From NCBI GenBank assembly GCA_029881635.1, contig JAOUMG010000158.1:1-5704 (forward strand): a stretch of DNA of 5,704 nt. Direction: 5' to 3'. Below the pieces are notes generated by a model. The model did not search any database. It saw only the letters and a program-made list of their open reading frames with translations, and was not told the origin of the DNA. Every line of letters begins with the position of its first letter. Position 1 is the stretch's first letter. This DNA comes from Paracoccaceae bacterium (GTDB lineage Bacteria; Pseudomonadota; Alphaproteobacteria; Rhodobacterales; Rhodobacteraceae). Shown one piece after another: positions 1-5,704 of this stretch. Made by a program: the position numbers and the translations under genes.

Positions 1-105
1 CCAACTCTGGCGGGCCAGATGTTTTATGCGTTTCGTCCACGGGCCTACCGACGATTGTTTCGCGGGTTGCGGGCCAAAAGCGGCACGGGCCGCGACGGAA
101 AATAA
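1..105 (+). CDS. Possible C-terminal end of a convergent gene, product unknown (partial)
   Basis: Plus-strand frame 1 is open from the window edge to a TAA at 103-105 and gives 34 residues. The tail is strongly basic, with an FRPRAYRRLFRGLR-type stretch and an end of -GRDGK, which would suit a cytoplasmic tail after a membrane segment or a nucleic-acid or lipid-proximal end. I do not recognise the family. Support is weak: the other two plus frames are also open here, so length gives no discrimination. The case for it is that the minus strand has no credible gene in 1-123 and that the reading fits a gene converging on cpaA, with 80 nt between the two stop codons. It could equally be non-coding sequence. 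Confidence 0.35.
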   Translation, partial: PTLAGQMFYAFRPRAYRRLFRGLRAKSGTGRDGK

Positions 106-185
106 GTCTGTGGGAAACAGCGTTTAATTTGTGTCGGAAATCGCATATTTACAATCAGAGTGATGCGGGTATCGCGTGCGTTTTC

Positions 186-662
186 TCAGTGAGAATATGA
201 GGCTATTAAATAAACCGCATGTAAAATACCCGCCAGCGCAATGGATATGCCCATCGGGAATTTGACGCTGCCGGAAAGCGATTTCCAGGGATGGCCCGCG
301 GTCTGTGGCAATCGGCGCAAACCGACAATTGTCAACACGCCCAAGAGCAGCGAACCCGAAAACAAGAACGAAAACACTTCGAGGTTCTGCACCGGAACAA
401 AAAGCATCAGTGCCGCAAGAATTTTGACATCCCCACCGCCCAGCAACCGAAAGCAAAAGCCGACAAAGCCCAGGCCGAACACCCCTGCGGCAACCGAAAC
501 CCGCATCAGCAGATCATTTGGTGGAAATACCAAACTTGATCCAACGAACAGCACGACTAACAGGATGCTCAGAACATTGGGAATTCGCATGAAGCGTAAA
601 TCGCAATACGCAACCAGGACCAGGACCGGCACCGTAAGTAATATCGGCAGGATACTAAACAT
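186..662 (-). CDS. cpaA: Prepilin peptidase CpaA/TadV (A24 aspartic protease family)
   Basis: This is an inner-membrane aspartic peptidase of 158 residues that, by family, removes the leader from Flp prepilin and pseudopilins before Tad pilus assembly. Both A24 catalytic aspartates are visible: D21 in YCDLRFMRIPN (the D-x-x-x-x-x-IPN pattern) and D78 in the GGGDVK motif (family GxGD). Hydrophobic segments lie at about 4-20, 30-46, 55-74, 94-115 and 137-155, and the C-terminal FPMGISIALAG matches the usual P-[YM]-G-x-A-like closing helix. The N-terminal methylase domain of PilD-type enzymes is absent, as is normal for the short CpaA/TadV form. The ATG at 660-662 follows AAAGGG with a 6-nt spacer. 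The gene starts 19 nt after the LuxR-type regulator stops, so the two are probably co-transcribed. It is the last minus-strand gene in the window. Confidence 0.93.
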   Translation of the reverse strand: MFSILPILLTVPVLVLVAYCDLRFMRIPNVLSILLVVLFVGSSLVFPPNDLLMRVSVAAGVFGLGFVGFCFRLLGGGDVKILAALMLFVPVQNLEVFSFLFSGSLLLGVLTIVGLRRLPQTAGHPWKSLSGSVKFPMGISIALAGILHAVYLIASYSH

Positions 663-668
663 CAGCGG

Positions 669-674
669 CCCTTT
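669..674 (-). promoter_or_regulatory. Ribosome binding site of cpaA
   Basis: AAAGGG on the minus strand ends 6 nt before the cpaA ATG. It lies entirely in the 19-nt gap after the regulator's stop codon and supports the chosen cpaA start. Confidence 0.6.
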
Positions 675-681
675 GATCCGT

Positions 682-1563
682 TCATGCGCTTCTGGCTTCC
701 CATTCGTCTGTGGAGCCTTGAGACTTTACCAATTGAAAAACCAGCTCTGCCAGATTGGCCGTGTCGGTCTTGGCGTAAATGCTGCGAAGATGTGAACGTA
801 CCGTTGCCTCGGCGATGCCCAGTTCCTTGGATACTCCCACAACCGACAATCCCCGGCTAAGCAGCATGCACACCCTGAATTCGCCCCGGCTGAAACGCGC
901 GGGATTACTGACACCCAACATCGGTTTCATCATATACGCAGGCTTTTGGACGTCCAGAGGAAGGCACTCACTGATCGCCTGGCGGGTGATCACCCCGACG
1001 CTCCGCGTGGCCCATGTCCGGGCAATGGTTGGCAGCACCGCCGCTAAAGATTCTAGAATATCAGGTGACAGCATCTCACGAAAATGAAGTTCGATATGAT
1101 CGCGGGTATCTGGACCGCCGGACAATACCAGTACAGCGAATTCTTTCATCCGGCGTGTCACCTGCCATTCTGGAAGTGTGACGGCTTCCTTTGCGCTTCG
1201 CTCATCTGCATGTGCCGATCCGAGCCAAACTGTCGCGCTACGAGGCCGAACCAAATGCGGTCCGAAAAAGTCATCGGCAAAGGATGCGGTCAATGGATGC
1301 GTCGATGTTGCTCTGTCATCATGTATCAAGATCCGAACTGGGTGGAAATCGTTCAGGCGGGTTCTTACAATCATGCCCGCTTCTGCACCCAAGGAATGAA
1401 CAAGCCGCGCAAAAGCTTCCTTTAGAGGCAAGTCACGGTGCAGCGCATCGCACCAGTCCGCTATCGCATCAATCAAAGACGATCTGGCTTCAATGCCGTC
1501 CGAAAATGCCGATATGACATTTTCTTGAAATGAAATATTCACTTTATCCCCCACTAAAAACAT
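682..1563 (-). CDS. LuxR-family helix-turn-helix transcriptional regulator within the tad locus
   Basis: The protein is about 293 residues from the ATG at 1561-1563. The C-terminal 60 residues or so before the tail form a LuxR/GerE-type HTH: FSRGEFRVCMLLSRGLS (the L-T-x-R-E-x-x-V-L-x-L-x-x-G-x-S pattern), then KELGIAEATVRSHLRSIYAK, where TVRSHL is the recognition helix. The N-terminal 200 or so residues carry neither a response-regulator receiver pattern nor the W/Y/D/P signature of acyl-homoserine-lactone binding domains that I can see. They look like a soluble alpha/beta sensor-like region of unknown ligand. The start is uncertain: the frame is open up to a GTG at 1594-1596, and a GTG at 1540-1542 is preceded by GGGGG with a 5-nt spacer, giving 286 residues. 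The ATG at 1563 has no clear ribosome site. Placed between tadC and cpaA, it is likely a regulator of pilus genes (inference). Confidence 0.85.
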   Translation of the reverse strand: MFLVGDKVNISFQENVISAFSDGIEARSSLIDAIADWCDALHRDLPLKEAFARLVHSLGAEAGMIVRTRLNDFHPVRILIHDDRATSTHPLTASFADDFFGPHLVRPRSATVWLGSAHADERSAKEAVTLPEWQVTRRMKEFAVLVLSGGPDTRDHIELHFREMLSPDILESLAAVLPTIARTWATRSVGVITRQAISECLPLDVQKPAYMMKPMLGVSNPARFSRGEFRVCMLLSRGLSVVGVSKELGIAEATVRSHLRSIYAKTDTANLAELVFQLVKSQGSTDEWEARSA

Positions 1564-1838
1564 AGACTCATTAAATTCGGCAACACACCAAAACACAGCC
1601 CAAGAAGCTGGTCACATAGATCAATTGGATGACCGTCTGCACTTCCCAACACCGATATAAGTGTCGTCAATAGCCGTAGTTAAATCAAGGAAATGCCAAA
1701 TTATTGCCTCAATCCCGCAAAGTTTCAACTTAGAGCAGAAAAACATCCGGGTTTCCGTGATAAAATGGGAGTTTTCTTTCAAACTGTTTCAGGGCTGCAA
1801 AAATCTGCCCGTTCCCTGAACTTCTACGGTGGAGAGAA
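1564..1838. other. Intergenic gap between tadC and the LuxR-type regulator
   Basis: This stretch of about 275 nt is visibly more AT-rich than the flanking genes and holds no convincing gene. The best minus-strand frame runs from an ATG at 1746 to a stop at 1621 (41 codons) without a ribosome site. It contains an inverted repeat just after tadC (1788-1820) and a weak candidate promoter with an imperfect dyad upstream of the regulator (1649-1683). It most likely separates two transcription units and carries the regulator's own promoter (inference). Confidence 0.6.
1788..1820 (-). repeat. Inverted repeat downstream of tadC (stem-loop candidate)
   Basis: The 7-base arms TTCAGGG (1788-1794) and CCCTGAA (1814-1820) are perfect reverse complements separated by 19 nt. 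The 5' arm on the minus strand begins 18 nt after the tadC stop. An alternative inner pairing, GGGC with GCCC, exists across the loop. No run of U follows on the minus strand, so this is not a classical intrinsic terminator. It could act in 3'-end processing or attenuation, or be fortuitous. Confidence 0.3.
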
Positions 1839-2840
1839 TCAGCCGTTAAAGTATCGCATCCAACGGATGACGACCGGTCCCAATGTCAGCATCAGCAAAG
1901 CCGGCAGCATGAGCGAAGCCATGATCGCGGACATCTTGACAGGAAGCATGTTGGCCATTTCCTGGGCCCGCAATTCGCGGTTCTTGCGCATTTCCGTGGC
2001 ATAGTTGGAAAGCGTTTCCGATGTGCTCGTTCCGAACTGCATCGACTGCAAAACAACATTGGCAAATGAAACGACTTCGGCAACGCCGGTGCGCGCAGCC
2101 ATGTCCAGCAACGCCTTGTCCCTGCCACGGCCTGCCTGAATCTCGTGCTGGGCGATCAGCATTTCTTGCGAAATCGCCGGTGCGGTCGACTCAAGTTCAT
2201 TGGCGACGCGGATCATGGCCGCATCAAAACCCAGACCGGCCTCTACCGAAATCTGGATAAGATCGAGGGCATTGGGAAAACTCTCTTCGATTGCCTTGAT
2301 GCGTTCAGCCGTTCGAGAGCGCAACCAGATCGCCGGGCCAAAGAATCCAAGGCCGACCAGGAGACCTGCCACCTGATTCAGTCTTGACGGGCTCCATGCA
2401 CTGATCGTGTCGCCCACGCTTTCGGGAAGAATGATCAGGCCGGTGCGGGTTGCCCAGGTAACGGCGATCAATGCACAGGGCAACAAGATACCCAAAAAGA
2501 GCCGCACAAGGTAATAGTTGCGCACAGCGTGTGGCCCGCTCAGGCCCGCCTGTGCAAGTTGTCGTTGAACCTCAGTCCGTTCGGCACGGTTACTTGGTAT
2601 AAGCGTCTTGAGCAGACCCGTTGGGTCGGCCGAGGACGGTCGCAAAATACCGCGGTCAACCGTGCGGTTAAATTGACGACTGCCCTGATTGGCCATTCTT
2701 TGCAGCGCAGGGTCCTTCCCGGCAAGCACTCCGGAAATCCCGAACACTACCAACATAGACCCGATACCCACGCCCAATACCGCGAGCGTTGTAAATGAGG
2801 GATTAAACTGGGCCATCAACTGTTCAAGAGTAAATGTCAT
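1839..2840 (-). CDS. tadC: TadC, Tad pilus inner-membrane platform protein (T2SSF domain)
   Basis: This protein of 333 residues is one of the paired GspF-like subunits that form the inner-membrane platform of the Tad/Flp pilus machine, which CpaF acts on. Hydrophobic segments lie at about 17-39, 109-128, 157-173 and 302-325. The T2SSF domain spans about 186-316 and begins with SFPNALDLIQISVEAGLGFD, the usual opening of TadC-type F domains. It includes EIQAGRGRDKALLDMAARTG and the QFGTSTSETL stretch typical of the family. The C-terminus ends in the expected membrane helix, with LPALLMLTLGPVVI. The ATG at 2838-2840 is preceded by GGAGAA with a 5-nt spacer and lies 13 nt after the tadB stop. The order cpaF-tadB-tadC matches known tad loci. 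tadD, which often follows, is not here. Length and motifs look intact. Confidence 0.95.
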   Translation of the reverse strand: MTFTLEQLMAQFNPSFTTLAVLGVGIGSMLVVFGISGVLAGKDPALQRMANQGSRQFNRTVDRGILRPSSADPTGLLKTLIPSNRAERTEVQRQLAQAGLSGPHAVRNYYLVRLFLGILLPCALIAVTWATRTGLIILPESVGDTISAWSPSRLNQVAGLLVGLGFFGPAIWLRSRTAERIKAIEESFPNALDLIQISVEAGLGFDAAMIRVANELESTAPAISQEMLIAQHEIQAGRGRDKALLDMAARTGVAEVVSFANVVLQSMQFGTSTSETLSNYATEMRKNRELRAQEMANMLPVKMSAIMASLMLPALLMLTLGPVVIRWMRYFNG

Positions 2841-2845
2841 GTCGG

Positions 2846-2851
2846 TTCTCC
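2846..2851 (-). promoter_or_regulatory. Ribosome binding site of tadC
   Basis: GGAGAA on the minus strand lies in the 13-nt gap between tadB and tadC, 5 nt before the tadC ATG. It confirms the chosen start. Confidence 0.7.
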
Positions 2852-2853
2852 GG

Positions 2854-3822
2854 TCATATCCTGAAGTTTACGAGTCGCCGCATCGCGATGAAGTTTACCA
2901 CCATCAGCGTGACTACAACGGCCGCGATTGGCCGGAACAGCGGATCAGAACTGACACCACCATAGTATTCCGGTGTGGTTACCGACATCAATGCAAGGAT
3001 CACCAGTGGCAGAAACGACAGGAAATATGAGGTCAAGCGACCTTCCGACGAAATCGCCTGAATCCTTTTTCGCATTGAAATGCGGTCACGAATGACCTTG
3101 GCCAATGTCCCCAGAACCTGCGCCAAATTCCCACCGGTACCGGCTTGAATGGCAACGCTTACCGACAGGTAGTGAACATCTTCAAGGTCGGTACGTTCGG
3201 CAAAATCGGCGAAGGCGTCGACCAAATCATCACCGTAGCTGATCTGATCCACTATCACTCCAAACTCGGTTCCTATCGGGTCGCTCATATCTCGGGCGAC
3301 CGATGCGATGGTCGTGTTGAGAGGATGCCCCACAATCAAGCCTCGAGACATAAGGTCAAGGGCATCCGGCAGCTGTCGGATCATTGCTGTCATGCGGCGT
3401 TCCTGCATAGACCTTACAATCAGGATCGGTAAGCAGAAGAAGATCAGAACAGCGCCACCGACGGCAATCGGCGGCCAAACAACGACAGAAGCAAGACCCC
3501 CGACTGTCAACGTTGCACATAGACACATCATGAGAAACATGGTGGGCCCTATCGTCAATCCGGCCTGACGCAGGGCCACCGGCAATGTACCGACAAACGG
3601 AATGCCCGAAAGCTTCCACTGGTAGCGCGACGGTTTGAGCAAGCGCAAAACATCCTCAGGGACCGCCCCTGCTGCAATCATGCGCATCCGCCGATTTCGC
3701 GCCTCTGATTTGGTTTCCGTACGGCTGAGCGCCTGCCTAATGCCCTCAAAGGCCAGCAACACCCCCAAGAAGATCCCGACAGAGGCCAGAGTGTTGACCT
3801 CGAATTCGTTGAGAAAAGTCAT
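2854..3822 (-). CDS. tadB: TadB, Tad pilus inner-membrane platform protein (T2SSF domain)
   Basis: This GspF-like inner-membrane protein has 322 residues and pairs with TadC as the platform on which the CpaF ATPase drives pilin polymerisation. Hydrophobic segments lie at about 11-28, 94-137 (two helices), 264-282 and 297-314. The T2SSF domain spans about 147-275 and opens with RQLPDALDLMSRGLIVGHPL, the TadB-type form (LPDALDLM-x-R-x-L-x-x-G). It continues through FAERTDLEDVHYLSVSVAIQ and the conserved QAGTGGNLAQVLGTLAKVIR stretch. The end -RRLVNFRI is typical of TadB proteins. The ATG at 3820-3822 overlaps the cpaF stop as ATGA, so translation is probably coupled. A strong GGGGAGG inside the cpaF 3' end precedes it. 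No truncation or frameshift is seen. Confidence 0.95.
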   Translation of the reverse strand: MTFLNEFEVNTLASVGIFLGVLLAFEGIRQALSRTETKSEARNRRMRMIAAGAVPEDVLRLLKPSRYQWKLSGIPFVGTLPVALRQAGLTIGPTMFLMMCLCATLTVGGLASVVVWPPIAVGGAVLIFFCLPILIVRSMQERRMTAMIRQLPDALDLMSRGLIVGHPLNTTIASVARDMSDPIGTEFGVIVDQISYGDDLVDAFADFAERTDLEDVHYLSVSVAIQAGTGGNLAQVLGTLAKVIRDRISMRKRIQAISSEGRLTSYFLSFLPLVILALMSVTTPEYYGGVSSDPLFRPIAAVVVTLMVVNFIAMRRLVNFRI

Positions 3823-5210
3823 TTTGACGATGCCTCCCCAAGAAACATATCGCTGCTGAACTTCACGCCGGCCTGGGTCAGCTGATCAATGCAGCGCGGG
3901 CGAATTCCTGTGGGAATGAACTGCCCCAACACCGTACCGTCCTCAGAAACGCCGGATTTGCGGAAAACAAAAATGTCTTGCATGGTGACGACATTGCCCT
4001 CCATCCCGGTAATCTCAGAGATGCTCATCACCCGCCGGCTACCATCGCTCAGGCGATTAAGCTGAATCACCAGATTGATACCTGCGGCAATCTGCGACCG
4101 GATTGCCGTGACGGGAAAATCCAGGCCGATCATCGTGACCATCTGTTCGATCCGCCCCAGAGCATCGCGGGCGGTGTTCGCGTGCACAGTTGTCATGGAA
4201 CCATCATGCCCGGTGTTCATCGCCTGAAGCATGTCGAATGTCTCTGCACCACGCACCTCGCCGACGATGATCCGGTCGGGGCGCATTCTCAGCGCATTGC
4301 GCACCAGATCGCGCTGTGTCACCGCGCCATTGCCAGACGGGTTCGAAGGCCGGGTTTCCAACCGCACAACGTGATCTTGCTGGAGCTGAAGTTCGGCCGC
4401 ATCCTCGATGGTCACGACCCGTTCGCTTTTTCCGATATGGGATGACATGGCGTTCAACATGGTGGTTTTGCCCGACCCCGTGCCACCCGAGATCAGAACA
4501 TTGAGGCGTGCCTGAACCAGACCCTGCAGCAGTTCTGCCGCAGCTTCGGAAAGTGTGCCCATTTCAACCATACGCGGAATGGTCAGCGGGTTGCGGGCAA
4601 ATTTTCTGATCGAGACAGAAGGCCCGTCGATTGCGCAGGGCCGGATGATCGCATTGACGCGGCTGCCATCTTCCAGGCGGGCATCAACCCAGGGCGAAGA
4701 TTCGTCAACGCGCCTGCCGATGCGTGACACGATCTTGTCGATGATACGCAAAAGATGGCGCTCATCTCTAAAGCGGACCGAAGTTTTCTCAAGCTTGCCA
4801 AATCGTTCGACATAGACGCTCTTGTGCGAATTGACGAGAATATCATTGACTGTCGGATCGGCCAGCAATGGTTCAAGCGGTCCAAAACCCAGAACTTCGT
4901 TCAAGAGTTCGTCGATCAGTTCCTTGAATTCCTGGGCGCGCATCGGACGACCCTGTTCGCTCAGCTCCTGAGAAACCAGCGTTGCGACCTCGCGGCGCAA
5001 TTCGTCGGTCTGAACCTTGTCAATCGCAGCGAGATTGAGCCGCTCCAGAAGAACATCGTGCAGCTGGCTTTTCAGCTCCAGCCGCGCGGTCAATTCAGCG
5101 TCTTGCAGCGATGTTTCGTGGATGAAAGGAGTATTTTTCACAGCCTTGGTGGCCAGATCGATGACATCCGCGCCTTTGGGCTTTTCGGATCTTGTGAATT
5201 GCTTAAACAC
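3819..5210 (-). CDS. cpaF: CpaF/TadA, Tad pilus assembly ATPase (secretion ATPase, VirB11/GspE superfamily)
   Basis: This cytoplasmic hexameric ATPase, 463 residues from the chosen start, powers Flp pilus assembly through TadB/TadC. An N-terminal helical region (about 30-110) precedes the CpaF signature [19 protein letters not shown] (about 109-127). The RecA-like core has Walker A GGTGSGKT at 242-249 (K248), an Asp box VTIEDAAEL around E269-D270, Walker B IIVGEVRG with E318, and a His box [13 protein letters not shown] at 333-345 (H335, H343). All catalytic motifs look intact. The frame is open to a TTG at 5252, but the GTG at 5208-5210 is preferred: AGGAG lies 7 nt upstream, the protein then begins MFKQF as is usual for CpaF, and the overlap with cpaE falls from 50 to 8 nt. 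It overlaps tadB by 4 nt at the other end. Confidence 0.96.
   Translation of the reverse strand: MFKQFTRSEKPKGADVIDLATKAVKNTPFIHETSLQDAELTARLELKSQLHDVLLERLNLAAIDKVQTDELRREVATLVSQELSEQGRPMRAQEFKELIDELLNEVLGFGPLEPLLADPTVNDILVNSHKSVYVERFGKLEKTSVRFRDERHLLRIIDKIVSRIGRRVDESSPWVDARLEDGSRVNAIIRPCAIDGPSVSIRKFARNPLTIPRMVEMGTLSEAAAELLQGLVQARLNVLISGGTGSGKTTMLNAMSSHIGKSERVVTIEDAAELQLQQDHVVRLETRPSNPSGNGAVTQRDLVRNALRMRPDRIIVGEVRGAETFDMLQAMNTGHDGSMTTVHANTARDALGRIEQMVTMIGLDFPVTAIRSQIAAGINLVIQLNRLSDGSRRVMSISEITGMEGNVVTMQDIFVFRKSGVSEDGTVLGQFIPTGIRPRCIDQLTQAGVKFSSDMFLGEASSK
3833..3839 (-). promoter_or_regulatory. Ribosome binding site of tadB, inside the cpaF 3' end
   Basis: GGGGAGG on the minus strand lies 10 nt before the tadB ATG, slightly farther than ideal. 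It is embedded in the last codons of cpaF and works together with the ATGA stop/start overlap. Confidence 0.6.
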
Positions 5211-5704
5211 TGCCTGTCTCCTGGTTCTTTTGCTGCCGGATTTGGGTTTCAAAGCCTAGCTTGGTTGATTTTGCGAGCCGGGCCATTGCCTTGCTCAACT
5301 GGGATCTGGGTGCACTTCTCATCAGTGATTTCCCGCTATCCGCTGCTGCAGATGCAGCGCGCGGATCATGCGGCAGCCAATGATTGAATTTTCGGTCCAA
5401 GGCCTTCGCAGCCTCTTTTTGCATGCTTGACTGGAACCATGGCCGTTTTTCATGATTGACCACGATCTCAATCGGCAGCGCTCCGTTATCGGTGGTGAAG
5501 AACTCGATGAGACGTCGGCAATGCCGGACCGAAGTCACGGAAATATCCGTCACGATGATCAGCTCGTCGGCACGCTGCACAATCGGCTCTATCCATCCCA
5601 CCAGAGCGCGCGGCAGATCCAGAACGATATAGTCGTGACTGTCGCGCAACGTATCAAGGATGGCAGCAACTTGTTCGGGTTGAAGTGAATCGAGCGGTGC
5701 AAGC
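5203..5704 (-). CDS. cpaE: CpaE, ParA/MinD-like pilus assembly ATPase (C-terminal part, runs off the right edge)
   Basis: The last 166 residues are visible; the N-terminus with the Walker A-like region lies beyond the window. The visible part fits the C-terminal half of CpaE/TadZ, a MinD/ParA-like protein that by family acts in localisation and assembly of the Tad machine. SHDYIVLDLPRALVGW (visible residues 22-37) matches the hydrophobic-D Walker B-like strand. It is followed by ADELIIVTDISVTSVRHCRRL, the usual strand and helix of CpaE, and IEIVVNHEK for the base-binding N-x-x strand. The ending, with SGKSLMRSAPRSQLSKAMARLAK, is typical. Candidate internal starts such as the TTG at 5649 lie within the conserved fold, so the frame continues through the edge. 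The TAA at 5203-5205 overlaps the cpaF GTG by 8 nt. Confidence 0.88.
   Translation of the reverse strand, partial: LAPLDSLQPEQVAAILDTLRDSHDYIVLDLPRALVGWIEPIVQRADELIIVTDISVTSVRHCRRLIEFFTTDNGALPIEIVVNHEKRPWFQSSMQKEAAKALDRKFNHWLPHDPRAASAAADSGKSLMRSAPRSQLSKAMARLAKSTKLGFETQIRQQKNQETGSV
5218..5222 (-). promoter_or_regulatory. Ribosome binding site of cpaF that decides its start
   Basis: AGGAG on the minus strand is followed by a 7-nt spacer and then GTG at 5210-5208. It lies inside the cpaE coding end, so cpaF translation is probably coupled to cpaE. It is downstream of the TTG at 5252 and so cannot serve that longer start. Confidence 0.8.

Noticed and set aside
106..185. Possible bidirectional terminator between the left-edge frame and cpaA
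   Set aside because: I found no stem longer than 3-4 bp followed by a T-run on either strand.
241..795. Open plus-strand frame of 184 codons antisense to cpaA and the end of the regulator
   Set aside because: It is low in hydrophobic residues and rich in T, N, R and P, as expected for the complement of a membrane-protein gene. It spans two real genes and their junction.
1610..1634. Inverted repeat GGTCA-N15-TGACC upstream of the regulator, considered as an operator
   Set aside because: By rough estimate, several 5-base arm pairs at such spacings are expected by chance in a gap this long, and the pairing does not extend.
1621..1746. Minus-strand small frame of 41 codons in the tadC-regulator gap
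   Set aside because: There is no ribosome site before its ATG and no recognisable sequence features. Such a length is expected by chance in an AT-richer gap.
1693..2004. Plus-strand frame starting in the gap and running into tadC antisense
   Set aside because: Most of it is complementary to the conserved tadC C-terminus. The AAGGA before its ATG is too close to act as a normal ribosome site.
4755..5387. Open plus-strand frame of 210 codons antisense to cpaF and the cpaE end
   Set aside because: It lies opposite genes with intact conserved motifs and crosses the cpaE/cpaF junction. The predicted protein has no recognisable family features, so it reads as a shadow frame of GC-biased coding DNA.

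Overview
The window is part of a tad/cpa (tight adherence, Flp-type IVc pilus) locus, almost entirely on the minus strand. The gene content points to an alphaproteobacterium, most likely Rhodobacterales or a relative: a CpaE-type ParA-like ATPase lies directly next to CpaF, TadB and TadC, the DNA is moderately GC-rich, and a LuxR-type regulator sits inside the pilus locus. The lineage is inferred from protein style and synteny, not from a database search.

Layout, read right to left (the direction of transcription): the C-terminal part of cpaE runs in from the right edge and ends at 5203. cpaF (5210-3819, GTG start) overlaps it by 8 nt, tadB (3822-2854) overlaps cpaF by 4 nt, and tadC (2840-1839) follows after 13 nt. 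These four are packed as a translationally coupled operon for the cytoplasmic and inner-membrane motor. A gap of about 275 nt (1564-1838) without a convincing gene separates tadC from a second pair: a LuxR-family HTH regulator (about 1563-682) and, 19 nt later, the small prepilin peptidase cpaA/tadV (662-186). At the left edge a short open frame on the plus strand (1-105) may be the C-terminus of a convergent neighbouring gene.

How the parts work together, from family knowledge: CpaA cleaves the leader of Flp prepilins. CpaF is the secretion-superfamily ATPase that powers assembly through the TadB/TadC inner-membrane platform. CpaE is a ParA/MinD-like protein linked to localisation or assembly of the machine. 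The LuxR-type protein is a plausible local regulator of the locus. The pilin (flp), secretin and periplasmic parts (cpaB, cpaC), tadD and the pseudopilins are not in the window.

I see no RNA genes, mobile elements, CRISPR arrays or evidence of a new system. The points most worth a second look are the regulator inserted between tadC and cpaA, the non-coding gap in front of it where tadD often lies, and the corrected cpaF start.
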